Of a DNA stretch of 64,000 nt, positions 36,901 through 47,262 are shown one piece after another (the first letter of the stretch is position 1; each line of letters begins with the position of its first letter). The notes under the pieces are model-generated. The model saw nothing but the letters and a program-made list of their open reading frames with translations. It was not told the origin of the DNA and ran no database searches. A program made the position numbers and the translations under genes. Source of the stretch: Dastarcus helophoroides (taxonomy: Eukaryota; Arthropoda; Insecta; Coleoptera; Bothrideridae); contig CM053331.1 of assembly GCA_028583605.1 (NCBI GenBank), positions 1,428,501-1,492,500 of the forward strand, read 5' to 3'.

Positions 36901-39900
36901 CCCTTCTCTTCCCTTCTCTTCTCTTTTCTTCTCCTCCCTTCTCCTCCCTTCTCCTCTCTTCTCTTCTCTTCTCTTCTCTTCTCTTCTCTTCTCTTCTCCT
37001 TCCTTCTCTTCTCTTCTCCTCCCTTCTCTTCTCTTCTCTTCCCTCCTCTTCTCTTTTCTTCTCCTCCCTTCTCCTCCCTTCTCCTCTCTTCTCCTCTCTT
37101 CTCTTCTCTTCTCTTCTCCTTCCTTCTCTTCTCTTCTCCTCCCTTCTCTTCTCTTCTCCTCCCTTCTCTTCTCTTCTCTTCTCTTCTCTTCTCTTCTCTT
37201 CTCTTCTCTTCTCTTCTCTTCTCTTCTCTTCTCTTCTCTTCTCTTCTCTTCTCTTCTCTTCTCTTCTCTTCTCCTCCCTTCTCTTCTCTTCTCTTCTCCT
37301 CCCTTCTCTTCTCCTCCCTTCTCTTCTCCTTTCTTCTCTTCTCTTCTCTTCTCTTCCCCTTCCTTCTCTTCTCTTCTCCTCCCTTCTCTTCTCTTCCCTT
37401 CTCTTCTCTTCTCTTCTCTTTTGTTCTCCTCCCTTCTGCTCCCTTCTCCTCTCTTCTCCTCTCTTCTCTTCTCTTCTCTTCTCTTCTCCTCTCTTCTCTT
37501 CTCTTCTCTTCTCGTCTCTTCTCGTCTCTTCTCGTCTCTTCTCGTCTCGTCTCGTCTCGTCTCTTCTCTTCTCTTCTCTTATCTTCTCTAGAATATCTCA
37601 AAATGTTAAGGAAAATATACGACTTAGCTGCCGATTTATCTGCCAACTTATCTGCGGACTTATCCGCCGATTTATCTACGGACTTATCCGCGGATTTATC
37701 TACAGACTTATTCGCGGACTTATCCATAGACTTATCCGCGGATTTATCCTCAGACTTATCTGCAGGAATTTATCTGCGAACTTGTCTGCGAACTTATCTG
37801 CGGACTTATCTTCCGACTTATCTTCCGACTTATCTTTCAACTTATCTTCCGACATATCTCTGACTTCACTTCCGACTTATCTGTCGACTTCTCTTATCTT
37901 CCCTTCTCTTTTCTTCTCTTCTTCTGTCTCCTCTTTTCTCTCTTTTCTCTTCTCTCTTCTAGCTTCCCCCTTCTCTCTTTTCTCTTCTCTCTTTTCTCTT
38001 CTCTCTTCTCTCTTCTCTCTTCTCTCTTCTCTCTTGTCTCTTCTCTCTTGTCTCTTCTCTCTTCACTCTTCTTTCTTCTCTTCTCTTCGCCTACGTTAGG
38101 GTATATTGGTAACGAGAATTAACATAATGACGATCACTCGAAGCCCCTAAAGAAATTTCCATTAAAAAGAAATTAGACAAGTGTGGAAAAAAGTTCGACA
38201 TTTTGAGAAAAATTACGTACTTAAACGAACGCGGAATTTTCCAGAAAGTGTCAAAGTTTGAGAAAAAAGTCGGATTTTGGAAATAAAACTAAATTTTCGA
38301 AAAAATTGCACCATTTCTAGAATAACTCGGAATTTTGAGGAAAAGACCAATATTCTTTGTATCGTCTTTGCGAAGTTTCGTTAATTCCATTCTCGCCGAT
38401 TGCCATTTTCTTCACCAGTTGCTTCTTACAGACGTCTAATTTTTCAGTTATCTCTTTTTTTTTGTTAAAGAATGGCAATCCTTTCTAGATTGCCCTAAAC
38501 AGCGATTGCGTTAGATCTTCACTCACTAAAAAACACTTAAAAACTGTTGTAAAAATTAACGATAAATAATAAATGATAATTAAATTTAACGTTTCGGGCA
38601 TTTCACCTCTCTGCCCGTCGTCAGAAATAAAAATGATTTTAAATTTGTGTTCTACAAAATTTGTCTACTGACAGAAATAATTCTGACAGTTTAAGTAAGA
38701 AGCAACTGGCGAAGAAAATGCCAATCAGTAGGAATGAAAAGACCAATCTTGAGGAAAATTACGAAGTTTAAAATATGCAAAATTACTCAGCGGATGTCTT
38801 GATAAAATTGAATGTCGAATATAATGTCAAAATTTCGAAAAATATAGAATAACTCTAAATGTTGAGTACGACTTAGCTGCCGACTTATCCGCCAACTTAT
38901 CTGCGGACTTATCGGCCGACTTATCTGCGGACTTATCTACAGACTTATCCGCGGACTTATCCGCAGACTTATCCGCGGACTTATCTTCAGACTTATATGC
39001 AGACTTATCCGCGGACTTATCTGCAGACTTGCCTGCGGACTTATCTGCGGACTTATCTTCCGACTTATCTTCCAACTTATCTCTGACTTCACTTCCGACT
39101 TATCTCTTCTCTTCTCTTCTCTTCCCATCACTTATTTTCTCTTCTCTTCTCTTCTATTCTATTCTCTTCCCTTCCCTTCCCTTCCCTTCCCTTCCCTTCC
39201 CTTCCTTTCCCTTCCCTTCCCTTCCCTTCCCTTCTCTTCCCTTCCCTTCTCTTCTCTTTTCTTCTCTTGTATTGTCTTGTATTGTCTTGTCTTTTCGGCT
39301 CTTCTCTTCTCTTCTCTTTTCTTTTCTTTTCTTCTCTTCTCTTCTTTTCTCTTCTCTTCCCTTCCCTTCCCTTCCCTTCCCTTCCCTTCTCTTCTCTCCT
39401 CTCCTCTCCTCTCTTCTCTTCTCTTCTCTTCCTTTCTCTTCTCTTCCTTCTCTTCTCTTCTGTTCTCTTCCTTTCTCTTCTCTTCCTTCTCTTCCCTTCT
39501 CTTCTTTTCTCTTTCATTTGGGTTTCTTCTCCTCTCTTCTATTCCCTTCTATTCCTTTTTCTTCCATTGCTTCCCTTTCTTCCATTCCTTTCTGTTCCTT
39601 TCTCTTTCCATCCTTTCCTTACTTCTCTTCCTTTCTGTTTCTCTCTCTTCGCTCCTCCCCTTTGCTTTTCCTTTCTCTTCTCTTCTTCCAATACACAGAC
39701 CAATAGATTGTAAAAGAATAATAATTCCGGGGCTTTAATTTGATACTAGCATCTTTAATCTTCGTCGTATGTCAGTAGATTCAAGACAAATACGTAACAT
39801 GTAACACTCAAATCGTTTCTTCTATATGAAAATTAATTCCTAGCTTGATGCAATAAAAATTCCAATAGATCGAATTTAGATATGCTCTATATGTTTTGAC

Positions 39901-41114
39901 GTATGTCGTAACATGACAAGCATTTCTTTATTGATGCAATTAATTACATCGATTTTCAATGTCAAGCCAGCAACGAGCGTCCATTCCAGATACTGACAGT
40001 GATTACGTTTACGTGCCTCATAATCTCGAATGCCAACAAAGCCCTGATACATATTACACGTCGAAACAAATTACCATCATCAATAACATCAAACAGAAAC
40101 AGTTCTGATTTAAATAGTTGTATCTCTCAATTGCAGCAATTCTTCAAGTTCCTCAATACCCTCGACATTAGAACCGACAAGTCCCCTATCCGTAACATCG
40201 ACCTATTTCACAACCTCCGAGCCCAAAGCGAGATTCCTAACCAGATACAGCCAGGACATGAACCAATGCAACTATCTGAAAGATACCAAAGATCTCAATC
40301 AAAAAAAGGTAAGTTGCGCCCTCCTCGCGACCGAATAATTCATTTTGATCACCCGCAGAACGAGCTGGTGCACCGACTGGATCGTAAATTGGAAGTGTTA
40401 CGGGGCGAACAGCTGGTGGTATCGGAGGAGTGTAAACTGAACGAAGAGCTCGGCGAGAACGTCGAATCACACATAGCGAGGCTGGCGAGGCCACACGAGG
40501 CCGCCAAATTCAGATTACACGTCGAGGAAGTCGGCAAGATAACCAGTTTGCTGTTGGGGCTGTCGGGGCGGCTGGCCAGGGCCGAGAACGCCCTCATGGG
40601 CATGCCGGGGGACCATCCGGAGAGGGTAAGCGATTCGGCCATATCTTAAATTTGTTCAGTCACCGAAACTTGGCCGGAACACTGGCGCCGCACACGCACT
40701 AGTATTCTGACGCTTCATTTCGATGCGGATTCGTGATTGGAAACCCAACCACGGTTTCGTAGCTGAGTTTTACCTGAGACGAAGTTTTGGGCACTGTTCT
40801 TCGTGTGATAGTGTCCAATTTCAGTTAAGGATTCATAGAATGTTATATTTCAGAGAATTTTGGAGAGTAAACGGGATAAGCTTCTGGAGCAGCTCGAGGA
40901 GGCGAAAAGTTTGAAGGAGTGCATCGACAGAAGGAGCGTGAGCGTGTCGAGCATCCTTACGAAGTACCTCGACTCTGAAGAGTACGCGGACTACGACCAC
41001 TTCATCAATATGAAGGCGAAACTAATAATGGACTCCAAGGAAATAGCGGACAAAATCAAATTAGGCGAGGAACAACTGATGGCCCTCAAAGAAGCCTTAA
41101 TCGCCTCAGACTGA
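29863..41114 (+). CDS. Shrm: Shroom, C-terminal half (five exons joined)
   Basis: Exons 29863-30932, 31971-32154, 40137-40308, 40359-40625 and 40854-41114 join into one frame of 650 codons plus stop. All four junctions are GT-AG and phase-matched (phases 1, 2, 0, 0), and the first exon takes two bases from an unseen upstream exon. Shroom is an actin-binding scaffold that recruits Rho kinase (Rok) to apical junctions and drives apical constriction. The last ~250 residues are the ASD2/SD2 domain, which binds Rok. Hallmarks are LSGRLARAENAL in exon 4 and DKIKLGEEQL in exon 5, in predicted coiled coil. The Ser/Pro-rich middle (exon 1) is low-complexity, as usual in the family. N-terminal exons, including any PDZ or ASD1, are not seen, so the annotated part is incomplete. 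The introns carry heavy satellite load, chiefly the 8-kb one. Confidence 0.92.
30933..31970 (+). other. Shroom intron A-B
   Basis: A 1,038-bp intron. It holds the triple hairpin array at 31138-31715; the rest shows nothing recognisable. Confidence 0.8.
31138..31715. repeat. Three tandem long-hairpin units (177-207 bp each)
   Basis: Units start at about 31152, 31359 and 31536 (periods 207 and 177 bp). Each has a left arm (from aagtacaggatatacttc), a very short loop and a matching right arm (ending gaagtatatcctgtactt), then a spacer cgaaacctcgtctaacg. In unit 2 the arms are 56 bp each (31384-31439 and 31442-31497), with a 2-nt loop and about two mismatches. Unit 1 has an extra ~30-bp internal duplication of its arm end. 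A transcript of the Shroom intron would contain three dsRNA-like stems in a row. Confidence 0.92.
31971..32154 (+). CDS. Shrm: Shroom exon B
   Basis: Acceptor ttctgtttcag/ta, donor attag/gtaagt. It encodes the segment starting VPGPDHKKPTDYVHGLFKVD, the conserved entry to ASD2 in insect Shroom proteins, followed by a Ser/Pro/Thr-rich linker. It ends with two bases of a Ser codon finished by exon C. Confidence 0.9.
32210..34205. repeat. 'agtgacattttgagaaaa' satellite, purine polarity
   Basis: About 2 kb of ~17-20-bp units arranged in higher-order sets of ~100-170 bp: gacattttcag-gaaaaaacatgac, actttgagaaaaaggtaat, attttgaaatcaaaag. One 262-bp stretch is repeated with no visible change (33117 on and 33379 on), so amplification is recent. 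Minus-strand MSLFSKCHFFF-type frames are by-products. Confidence 0.9.
34213..36300. repeat. 'aaaatgtcattttttc' satellite, inverted polarity
   Basis: The complement of the preceding unit, now on the + strand, with its own higher-order variants. One is a string containing caatacattgtcattggca near 34815, 35071, 35790 and, truncated, 36000; another contains tcaaatcgcca near 34475, 35370 and 36215. The switch in strand polarity occurs within ~10 bp at about 34205-34215. Confidence 0.88.
36308..37588. repeat. (TTCTC)n pentanucleotide tract with short 12-mer lead-in
   Basis: Starts with a vestige of the 12-bp repeat (gacttatctgccgacttc), then ~1.26 kb of ttctc units with scattered c/t variants (ccttc, cctcc). 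Internal ~120-180-bp higher-order repeats are marked by tctcctcccttctcc. A 3'-terminal cluster reads ctcgt (37512-37560). Frames of 466-722 codons here (LFSSLLFSS, REEKRREEK) exist only because pentamers without stops stay open. Confidence 0.95.
37589..38095. repeat. Leader + 12-bp repeat + TTCTC-like tract (module)
   Basis: A short leader (aaaatgttaaggaaaatata) is followed by ~20 copies of a 12-bp unit gacttatctgcg/gacttatccgcc (37612-37880), then degenerate ctctcttctctt to about 38092. This is the same order as at 38767-39690 and 47263-49480. Confidence 0.85.
38386..38738. mobile_element. MITE-like element with ~40-bp TIRs and a hammerhead-like motif
   Basis: The left end (cattctcgccgattgccatt, 38386 on, through agttgcttcttac) is repeated inverted at about 38696-38738 with a few mismatches. 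The string aaaagaccaat occurs just outside both sides (38341-38351 and 38737-38747), possibly a duplication made at insertion. On the minus strand at 38624-38590, CTGACGA is followed by a five-pair stem (GGGCA/TGCCC) and GAAAC, the two core boxes of a hammerhead ribozyme, with one extra C at the stem base. Such motifs are known from Penelope-like elements and other retroelements. Confidence 0.55.
38767..39690. repeat. Leader + 12-bp repeat + CTTCC/TTCTC tract (module)
   Basis: A ~100-bp leader (ttaaaatatgcaaaatt...aaaatgttgag type, 38767-38870) precedes ~19 copies of the 12-bp unit (38871-39100), then a cttcc/ttctc/ttttc pentamer tract to 39690. The leader is nearly identical to that at 47263-47370. 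Confidence 0.9.
40137..40308 (+). CDS. Shrm: Shroom exon C
   Basis: Acceptor tctctcaattgcag/c, donor aaaaaag/gtaagt. It encodes a Ser-rich start and the conserved STYFTTSEPKARFLTRYSQD block, then a basic helix running into ASD2 (ends NQKK). The single first base completes the Ser codon from exon B, supporting the junction across the 8-kb intron. Confidence 0.88.
40359..40625 (+). CDS. Shrm: Shroom exon D (ASD2 coiled coil)
   Basis: Follows a 50-bp intron (40309-40358, gtaagt...cccgcag). It encodes 89 residues from NELVHRLDRKLEVL through LLLGLSGRLARAENAL to DHPER, the family's most conserved stretch, which forms the three-segment coiled coil that docks Rho kinase. Phase 0 at both ends. Confidence 0.95.
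40854..41114 (+). CDS. Shrm: Shroom terminal exon E (ASD2 C-terminus)
   Basis: Acceptor gttatatttcag/a after a 228-bp intron. It encodes 86 residues, from RILESKRDKLLEQLEEAK through SILTKYLDSEEYADYDHF to DKIKLGEEQLMALKEAL, ending in IASD and TGA. It matches the ASD2 C-terminus in length and spacing. Confidence 0.95.
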   Translation, partial: RILESKRDKLLEQLEEAKSLKECIDRRSVSVSSILTKYLDSEEYADYDHFINMKAKLIMDSKEIADKIKLGEEQLMALKEALIASD

Positions 41115-41960
41115 CCCCACAAAGCGACGAATTACTGTATATATTTGCTTTACCATTCGAGTTTTATCGAATGCGCCTAGTCCAGTGACCACTATGCTTA
41201 CTATTATTCGACGAACTGTACTATAGCCGCATTTTTTACGTAATCTAGTTAGAATAGTCGACGCTGAGCGTCACGTAGGGCGACCTCGCATTTCCGCCTG
41301 CGCGTCTCTTACCGTTTAAGCGAAACGGCTAAGATGGCCGCGACAGATGGCGCTGCCAGAGCAGATAGGCTGTTATACTTTTTTGTGCATTTTTTTCCAG
41401 TTAGGTAGTTTTAATTTAGGCGCGAAACTGGTACGTTTCGTAAGCGGGGGCCGGCGCCGCGTCCCCTTTTAGGGTATTTATTTATTTGTCGCCTTTTTTT
41501 TGATTTCGTTAGGTGCGGGGCGGGGCCGGGGGCGCTCTCGCTTAGGAGATTTTACCAATACATCTTCCTACCAAGTATTTCAACGTTACTTTAGGTGTAT
41601 AGTTCGAAATTTGTACACAGGAAATTCGAATTGAATCAATTTTGTACATAAGTGTATTTTTTAAAACGATGAATTTTATGGTGCTCTGGAAATTTTATAG
41701 ATATTGTTGCATTGTGATCAGACTTTTTTCATATTAAAATCAGTCGTATGTGTATTTTTTTTTAATGTACTTTGTTATTTACAATAATCTTGGAAATAGA
41801 CTATTTTTTTTGAGCTTTATGCATTGCTTCAAGTAATTAAATAACCATTCTTAATTCCTGTCTTTTAATTAACCCCATGGCACACCTCAATAACATTTTT
41901 TTTTTCTCCTTGGTAACATAGTTTAGCAGAAATCTGCTGCAATAAAGAACCAGATTTCAT
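41115..41960 (+). other. Shroom 3' UTR (probable)
   Basis: Ordinary non-repeat sequence follows the stop. A CpG-rich part lies at 41250-41540. A polyadenylation signal AATAAA at 41941-41946 is the best candidate 3' end, with an earlier weak ATTAAA near 41734. The next satellite begins ~140 bp beyond. Confidence 0.5.
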
Positions 41961-42100
41961 TTTAAAACCTAGCGCCATCTATTAACCGAAGAACCAATCA
42001 TCTAAATGAGTTGAGTAGGTAAGTCACTTGCAGAAGAAGTCTCTTTTTTGCAAAACAAAAAGGCGTAGCTAGGAATGACAGTTTAGTGCGCTTGGTACCC

Positions 42101-45100
42101 CTGGCTCGAATGATGACAAATTTAATTAAAAACACTTTTCCAAAAATTTCCCTATTTTTTTCAAAATTCGTCCTTCCCTTAAAACTTCGACATTTTCAGA
42201 AATATCAACTTCCGAAATTCGTCTTTTTTCACAAAATTTCTCTTCATTTTTTGAAATTTCAAGTTTATTCTTAAAATTCGACTTCTTTGATTAAAATCTG
42301 ACTTTATCAAAAAATTTTCATCTCGACGCCCTTTTTTTGGAACTTCCTCATTTCTCAAAATTCGTCTTTTAGAATTCTTTACAAATTTCGATTCATCAAA
42401 GTTTGCCTGTTTCTTAAAATTTGTCCGATCTTCTGATTCAAAAGTAAAATTTCTGAAAAATCGTTTTAAAAAATTTAGAATTTCTCTAAATATGCAAGAA
42501 TTTCTAAAATGTTATTTTTGGAAATTCTATTTTTTTTAATTTAATTTTCTGATAATTACAATTTACTTTTCATAATTTTGACAGGACGAGGCTCACTTTG
42601 ACTTAAGCAGTCAATAACGAAATATTGAGCGCGGAAATTTTGGACTTTTTCTCAAAATTCGCCCATTTTGAGAAATTTGGCGAAGAAATTCCAAAATGTT
42701 ACCTAATTTTCGCCTTTTACTCGCTTAATCCCCCTGGCTCGAACAGTCTATGACAAATTCAACTAAGAGCACTTTTCCCCGAAATATCCTTTTTTTTTCA
42801 AAATTCGTCCTTCCCTTAAAACTTCGACATTTCTCGAAATATCGACTTTTCTCTCGAAATTCGTTTTTTTTTTCGGAAAATTTTTCTTTTTCTTTTGACA
42901 TTTCAAGTTTATTCTTAAAATTCGATTTCTTTGATTAAAATCTGACTTTTTCAAACAATTTTCATCTCGACGCCCTTTTTTTGGAACTTCCTCATTTCTC
43001 AAAATTCGTCTTTTAGAATTCTTTACAAATTTCGATTCATCAAAGTTTGCCTGTTTCTTAAAATTTGTCCGATCTTCTGATTCAAAAGTAAAATTTCTGA
43101 AAAATCGTTTTAAAAAATTTAGAATTTCTCTAAAAACGCAAGAATTTCTAAAATGTTATTTTTGGAAATTCTATTTTTTTTTAATTTAATTTTCTAATAA
43201 TTACAATTTACTTTTCATAATTTTGACAGGACGAGGCTCACTCTGACTTAAGCACTCAATAACGAAATATTGGGCTGGGAAATTTTGGACTTTTCCTCAA
43301 AATTCGCCCATTTTGAGAAATTTGGCGAAGAAATTCCAAAATGTTACCTAATTTTCGCTTTTTACTCGCTTAATCCCCCTGGCTCGAACAGTCTATGACA
43401 AATTCAACTAAGGGCACTTTTCCCCGAAATATCCTTTTTTTTTTCAAAATTCGTCCTTCCCTTAAAACTTCGACATTTCTCGAAATATCGACTTTTCTCT
43501 CGAAATTCGTTTTTTTTTCGGAAAATTTTTCTTTTTCTTTTGACATTTCAAGTTTATTCTTAAAATTCGATTTCTTTGATTAAAATCTGACTTTATCAAA
43601 AAATTTGCATCTCGACGCCCTTTTTTTGGAACTTCCTCATTTCTCAAAATTCGTCTTTTAGAATTCTTTACAAATTTCGATTCGTCAAAGTTTGCCTGTT
43701 TCTTAAAATTTGTCCGATCTTCTGATTCAAAGGTAAAATTTCTGAAAAATCGTTTTAAAAAATTTAGAATTTCTCTAAAAACGCAAGAATTTCTAAAATG
43801 TTATTTTTGGAAATTCTATTTTTTTTTAATTTAATTTTCTAATAATTACAATTTACTTTTCATAATTTTGACAGGACGAGGCTCACTCTAACTTAAGCAG
43901 TCAATAACGAAATATTGAGCCGGGAAATTTTGGACTTTTTCTCAAAATTCGCCCATTTTGAGAAATTTGGCGAAGAAATTCCAAAATGTTACCTAATTTT
44001 TGCTTTTTACTCGCTTAATCCTCCTGGCTCGAACAGTCTATGATAAATTCAACTAAGGGCACTTTTCCCCGAAATATTCTTTTTATTTTCAAAATTCGTC
44101 CTTCCCTTAAAACTTCGACATTTCTCGAAATATCGACTTTTCTCTCAAAATTCGTCTTTTTTTCGGAAAATTTTTCTTTTTCTTTTGACATTTCAAGTTT
44201 ATTCTTAAAATTCGATTTCTTTGATTAAAATCTGACTTTATCAAAAAATTTTCATCTCGACGCCCCTTTTTTGGAACTTCCTCATTTCTCAAAATTCGAC
44301 TTTTAAAATTCTTTGCAAATTTCCATTCATCAAAGTTCGCCTGGTTTCTTAAAATTTGTCCGATCTTCTGATTCAAAAGTAAAATTTCTGAAAAATCGTT
44401 TTAAAAAATTTAGAATTTCTCTAAAAACGCAAGAATTTCTAAAATGTTATTTTTGGAAATTCTATTTTTTTTTAATTTAATTTTCTAATAATTACAATTT
44501 ACTTTTCATAATTTTGACAGGACGAGGCTCACTCTGACTTAAGCACTCAATAACGAAATATTGGGCTGGGAAATTTTGGACTTTTCCTCAAAATTCGCCC
44601 ATTTTAAGAAATTTGGCGAAGAAATTCCAAAATGTTACCTAATTTTCGCTTTTTACTCGCTTAATCCCCCTGGCTCGAACAGTCTATGACAAATTCAACT
44701 AAGGGCACTTTTCCCCGAAATATCCTTTTTTTTTTCAAAATTCGTCCTTCCCTTAAAACTTCGACATTTCTCGAAATATCGACTTTTCTCTCGAAATTCG
44801 TTTTTTTTTCGGAAAATTTTTCTTTTTCTTTTGACATTTCAAGTTTATTCTTAAAATTCGATTTCTTTGATTAAAATCTGACTTTATCAAAAGATTTTCA
44901 TCTCGACGCCCTTTTTTTGGAACTTCCTCATTTCTCAAAATTCGTCTTTTAGAATTCTTTACAAATTTCGATTCATCAAAGTTTGCCTGTTTCTTAAAAT
45001 TTGTCCGATCTTCTGATTCAAAAGTAAAGTTTCTGAAAAATCGTTTTAAAAAATTTAGAATTTCTCTAAATATGCAAGAATTTCTAAAATGTTATTTTTG

Positions 45101-47262
45101 GAAATTCTATTTTTTTTAATTTAATTTTCTGATAATTACAATTTACTTTTCATAATTTTGACAGGACGAGGCTCACTCCGACTTAAGCAGTCAATAACGA
45201 AATATTCAGCCGGGAAATTTTGGACTTTTTCTCAAAATTCGCCCATTTTGAGAAATTTGGCGAAGAAATTCCAAAATGTTACCTAATTTTCGCTTTTTAC
45301 TCGCTTAATCCCCCTGGCTCGAACAGTCTATGACAAATTCAACTAAGGGCACTTTTCCCCGAAATATCCTTTTTTTTTTCAAAATTCGTCCTTCCCTTAA
45401 AACTTCGACATTTCTCGAAATATCGACTTTTCTCTCGAAATTCGTTTTTTTTTCGGAAAATTTTTCTTTTTCTTTTGACATTTCAAGTTTATTCTTAAAA
45501 TTCGATTTCTTTGATTAAAATCTGACTTTATCAAAAAATTTGCATCTCGACGCCCTTTTTTTGGAACTTTCTCATTTCTCAAAATTCGTCTTTTAGAATT
45601 CTTTACAAATTTCGATTCGTCAAAGTTTGCCTGTTTCTTAAAATTTGTCCGATCTTCTGATTCAAAGGTAAAATTTCTGAAAAATCGTTTTAAAAAATTT
45701 AGAATTTCTCTAAAAACGCAAGAATTTCTAAAAGGTTATTTTTGGAAATTCTTTTTTTTTAATTTAATTTTCTAATAATTACAATTTACTTTTCATAATT
45801 TTGACAGGACGAGGCTCACTCTGACTTAAGCAGTCAATAACGAAATATTGGGCCTGGGAAATTTTGGACTTTTCCTCAAAATTCGCCCATTTTGAGTAAT
45901 TTGGCGAAGAAATTCCAAAATGTTACCTAATTTTCACTTTTTACTCGCTTAATCCCCCTGGCTCGAACAGTCTATGACAAATTCAGCTAAGGGCACTTTT
46001 CCCCGAAATATCCTTTTTTTTTTCAAAATTCGTCCTTCCCTTAAAACTTCGATATTTCTCGAAATATCGACTTTTCTCTCGAACTTCGTCTTTTTTTTTC
46101 GGAAAATTTTTCTTTTTCTTTTGACATTTCAAGTTTATTCTTAAAATTCGATTTCTTTGATTAAAATCTGACTTTATCAAAAAATTTGCATCTCGACGCC
46201 CTTTTTTTGGAACTTTCTCATTTCTCAAAATTCGTCTTTTAGAATTCTTTACAAATTTCGATTCATCAAAGTTTGCCTGTTTCTTAAAATTTGTCCGATC
46301 TTCTGATTCAAAGGTAAAGTTTCTGAAAAATCGTTTTAAAAAATTTAGAATTTCTCTAAAAACGCAAGAATTTCTAAAATGTTATTTTTGGAAATTCTAT
46401 TTTTTTTTAATTTAATTTTCTAATAATTACAATTTACTTTTCATAATTTTGACAGGACGAGGCTCACTCTAACTTAAGCAGTCAATAACGAAATATTGAG
46501 CCGGGAAATTTTGGACTTTTTCTCAAAATTCGCCCATTTTGAGAAATTTGGCGAAGAAATTCCAAAATGTTACCTAATTTTCGCTTTTTACTCGCTTAAT
46601 CCCCCTGGCTCGAACAGTCTATGACAAATTCAACTAAGAGCACTTTTCCCCGAAATACCCTTTTTTTTTTTCAAAATTCGTCCTTCCCTAAAAACTTCGA
46701 CATTTCTCGAAATATCAAATTTTCTCTCGAAATTCGTTTTTTTTCGGTAAATTTTTCTTTTTCTTTTGACATTTCAAGTTTATTCTTAAAATTCGATTTC
46801 TTTGATGAGAATCTGACTTTATCAAAAAATTTGCATCTCGACGCCCTTTTTTTGGAACTTCCTCATTTCTCAAAATTCGTCTTTTAGAATTCTTTACAAA
46901 TTTGGATTCGTCAAAGTTTGCCTGTTTCTTAAAATTTGTCCGATCTTCTGATTCAAAAGTAAAATTTCTGAAAAATCGTTTTAAAAAATTTAGTATTTCT
47001 CTAAAAACGCAAGAATTTCTAAAATGTTATTTTTGGAAATTCTATTTTTTTTTAATTTAATTTTCTAATAATTACAATTTACTTTTCATAATTTTGACAG
47101 GAGGAGGCTCACTCTGACTTAAGCAGTCAATAACGAAATATTGAGCCGGGAAATTTTGGACTTTTTCTCAAAATTCGCCCATTTTGAGAAATTTGGCGAA
47201 GAAATTCCAAAATTTTACCTAATTTTCACTTTTTACTCGCTTAATCCCCCTGGGTCGAACAC
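42101..47262. repeat. 645-bp satellite, 8 tandem copies
   Basis: Unit starts (ctggctcgaa) at 42101, 42734, 43379, 44024, 44670, 45314, 45958 and 46605, with a final start at 47250; spacing 633 then 644-647 bp. Copies 2-8 look highly similar and the first, nearest Shroom, is the most diverged. The unit itself is built of diverged aaaattcgtctttt-like elements plus a distinctive gacaggacgaggctcactc segment. The repeating 61-62-codon frames on each strand are by-products. Confidence 0.96.

Larger units (their letters stand above)
32155..40136 (+). other. Shroom intron B-C (8 kb, repeat-filled)
   Basis: A 7,982-bp intron almost wholly made of satellites, pentanucleotide tracts and a TIR element, each listed separately. 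39700-40136 is ordinary intron sequence ending in a pyrimidine-rich acceptor (tctctcaattgcag). Confidence 0.85.

Noticed and set aside
36327..38099. Very long open frames (466-722 codons) over the TTCTC tracts, and likewise at 47451-49535
   Set aside because: A pentanucleotide without stop codons is open in most frames on both strands; the peptides are pure repeats with no domain.
39999..40649. Single continuous 216-codon coding exon
   Set aside because: It reads through a 50-bp GT-AG intron and puts the conserved exon C block out of frame; the spliced model fits Shroom better.
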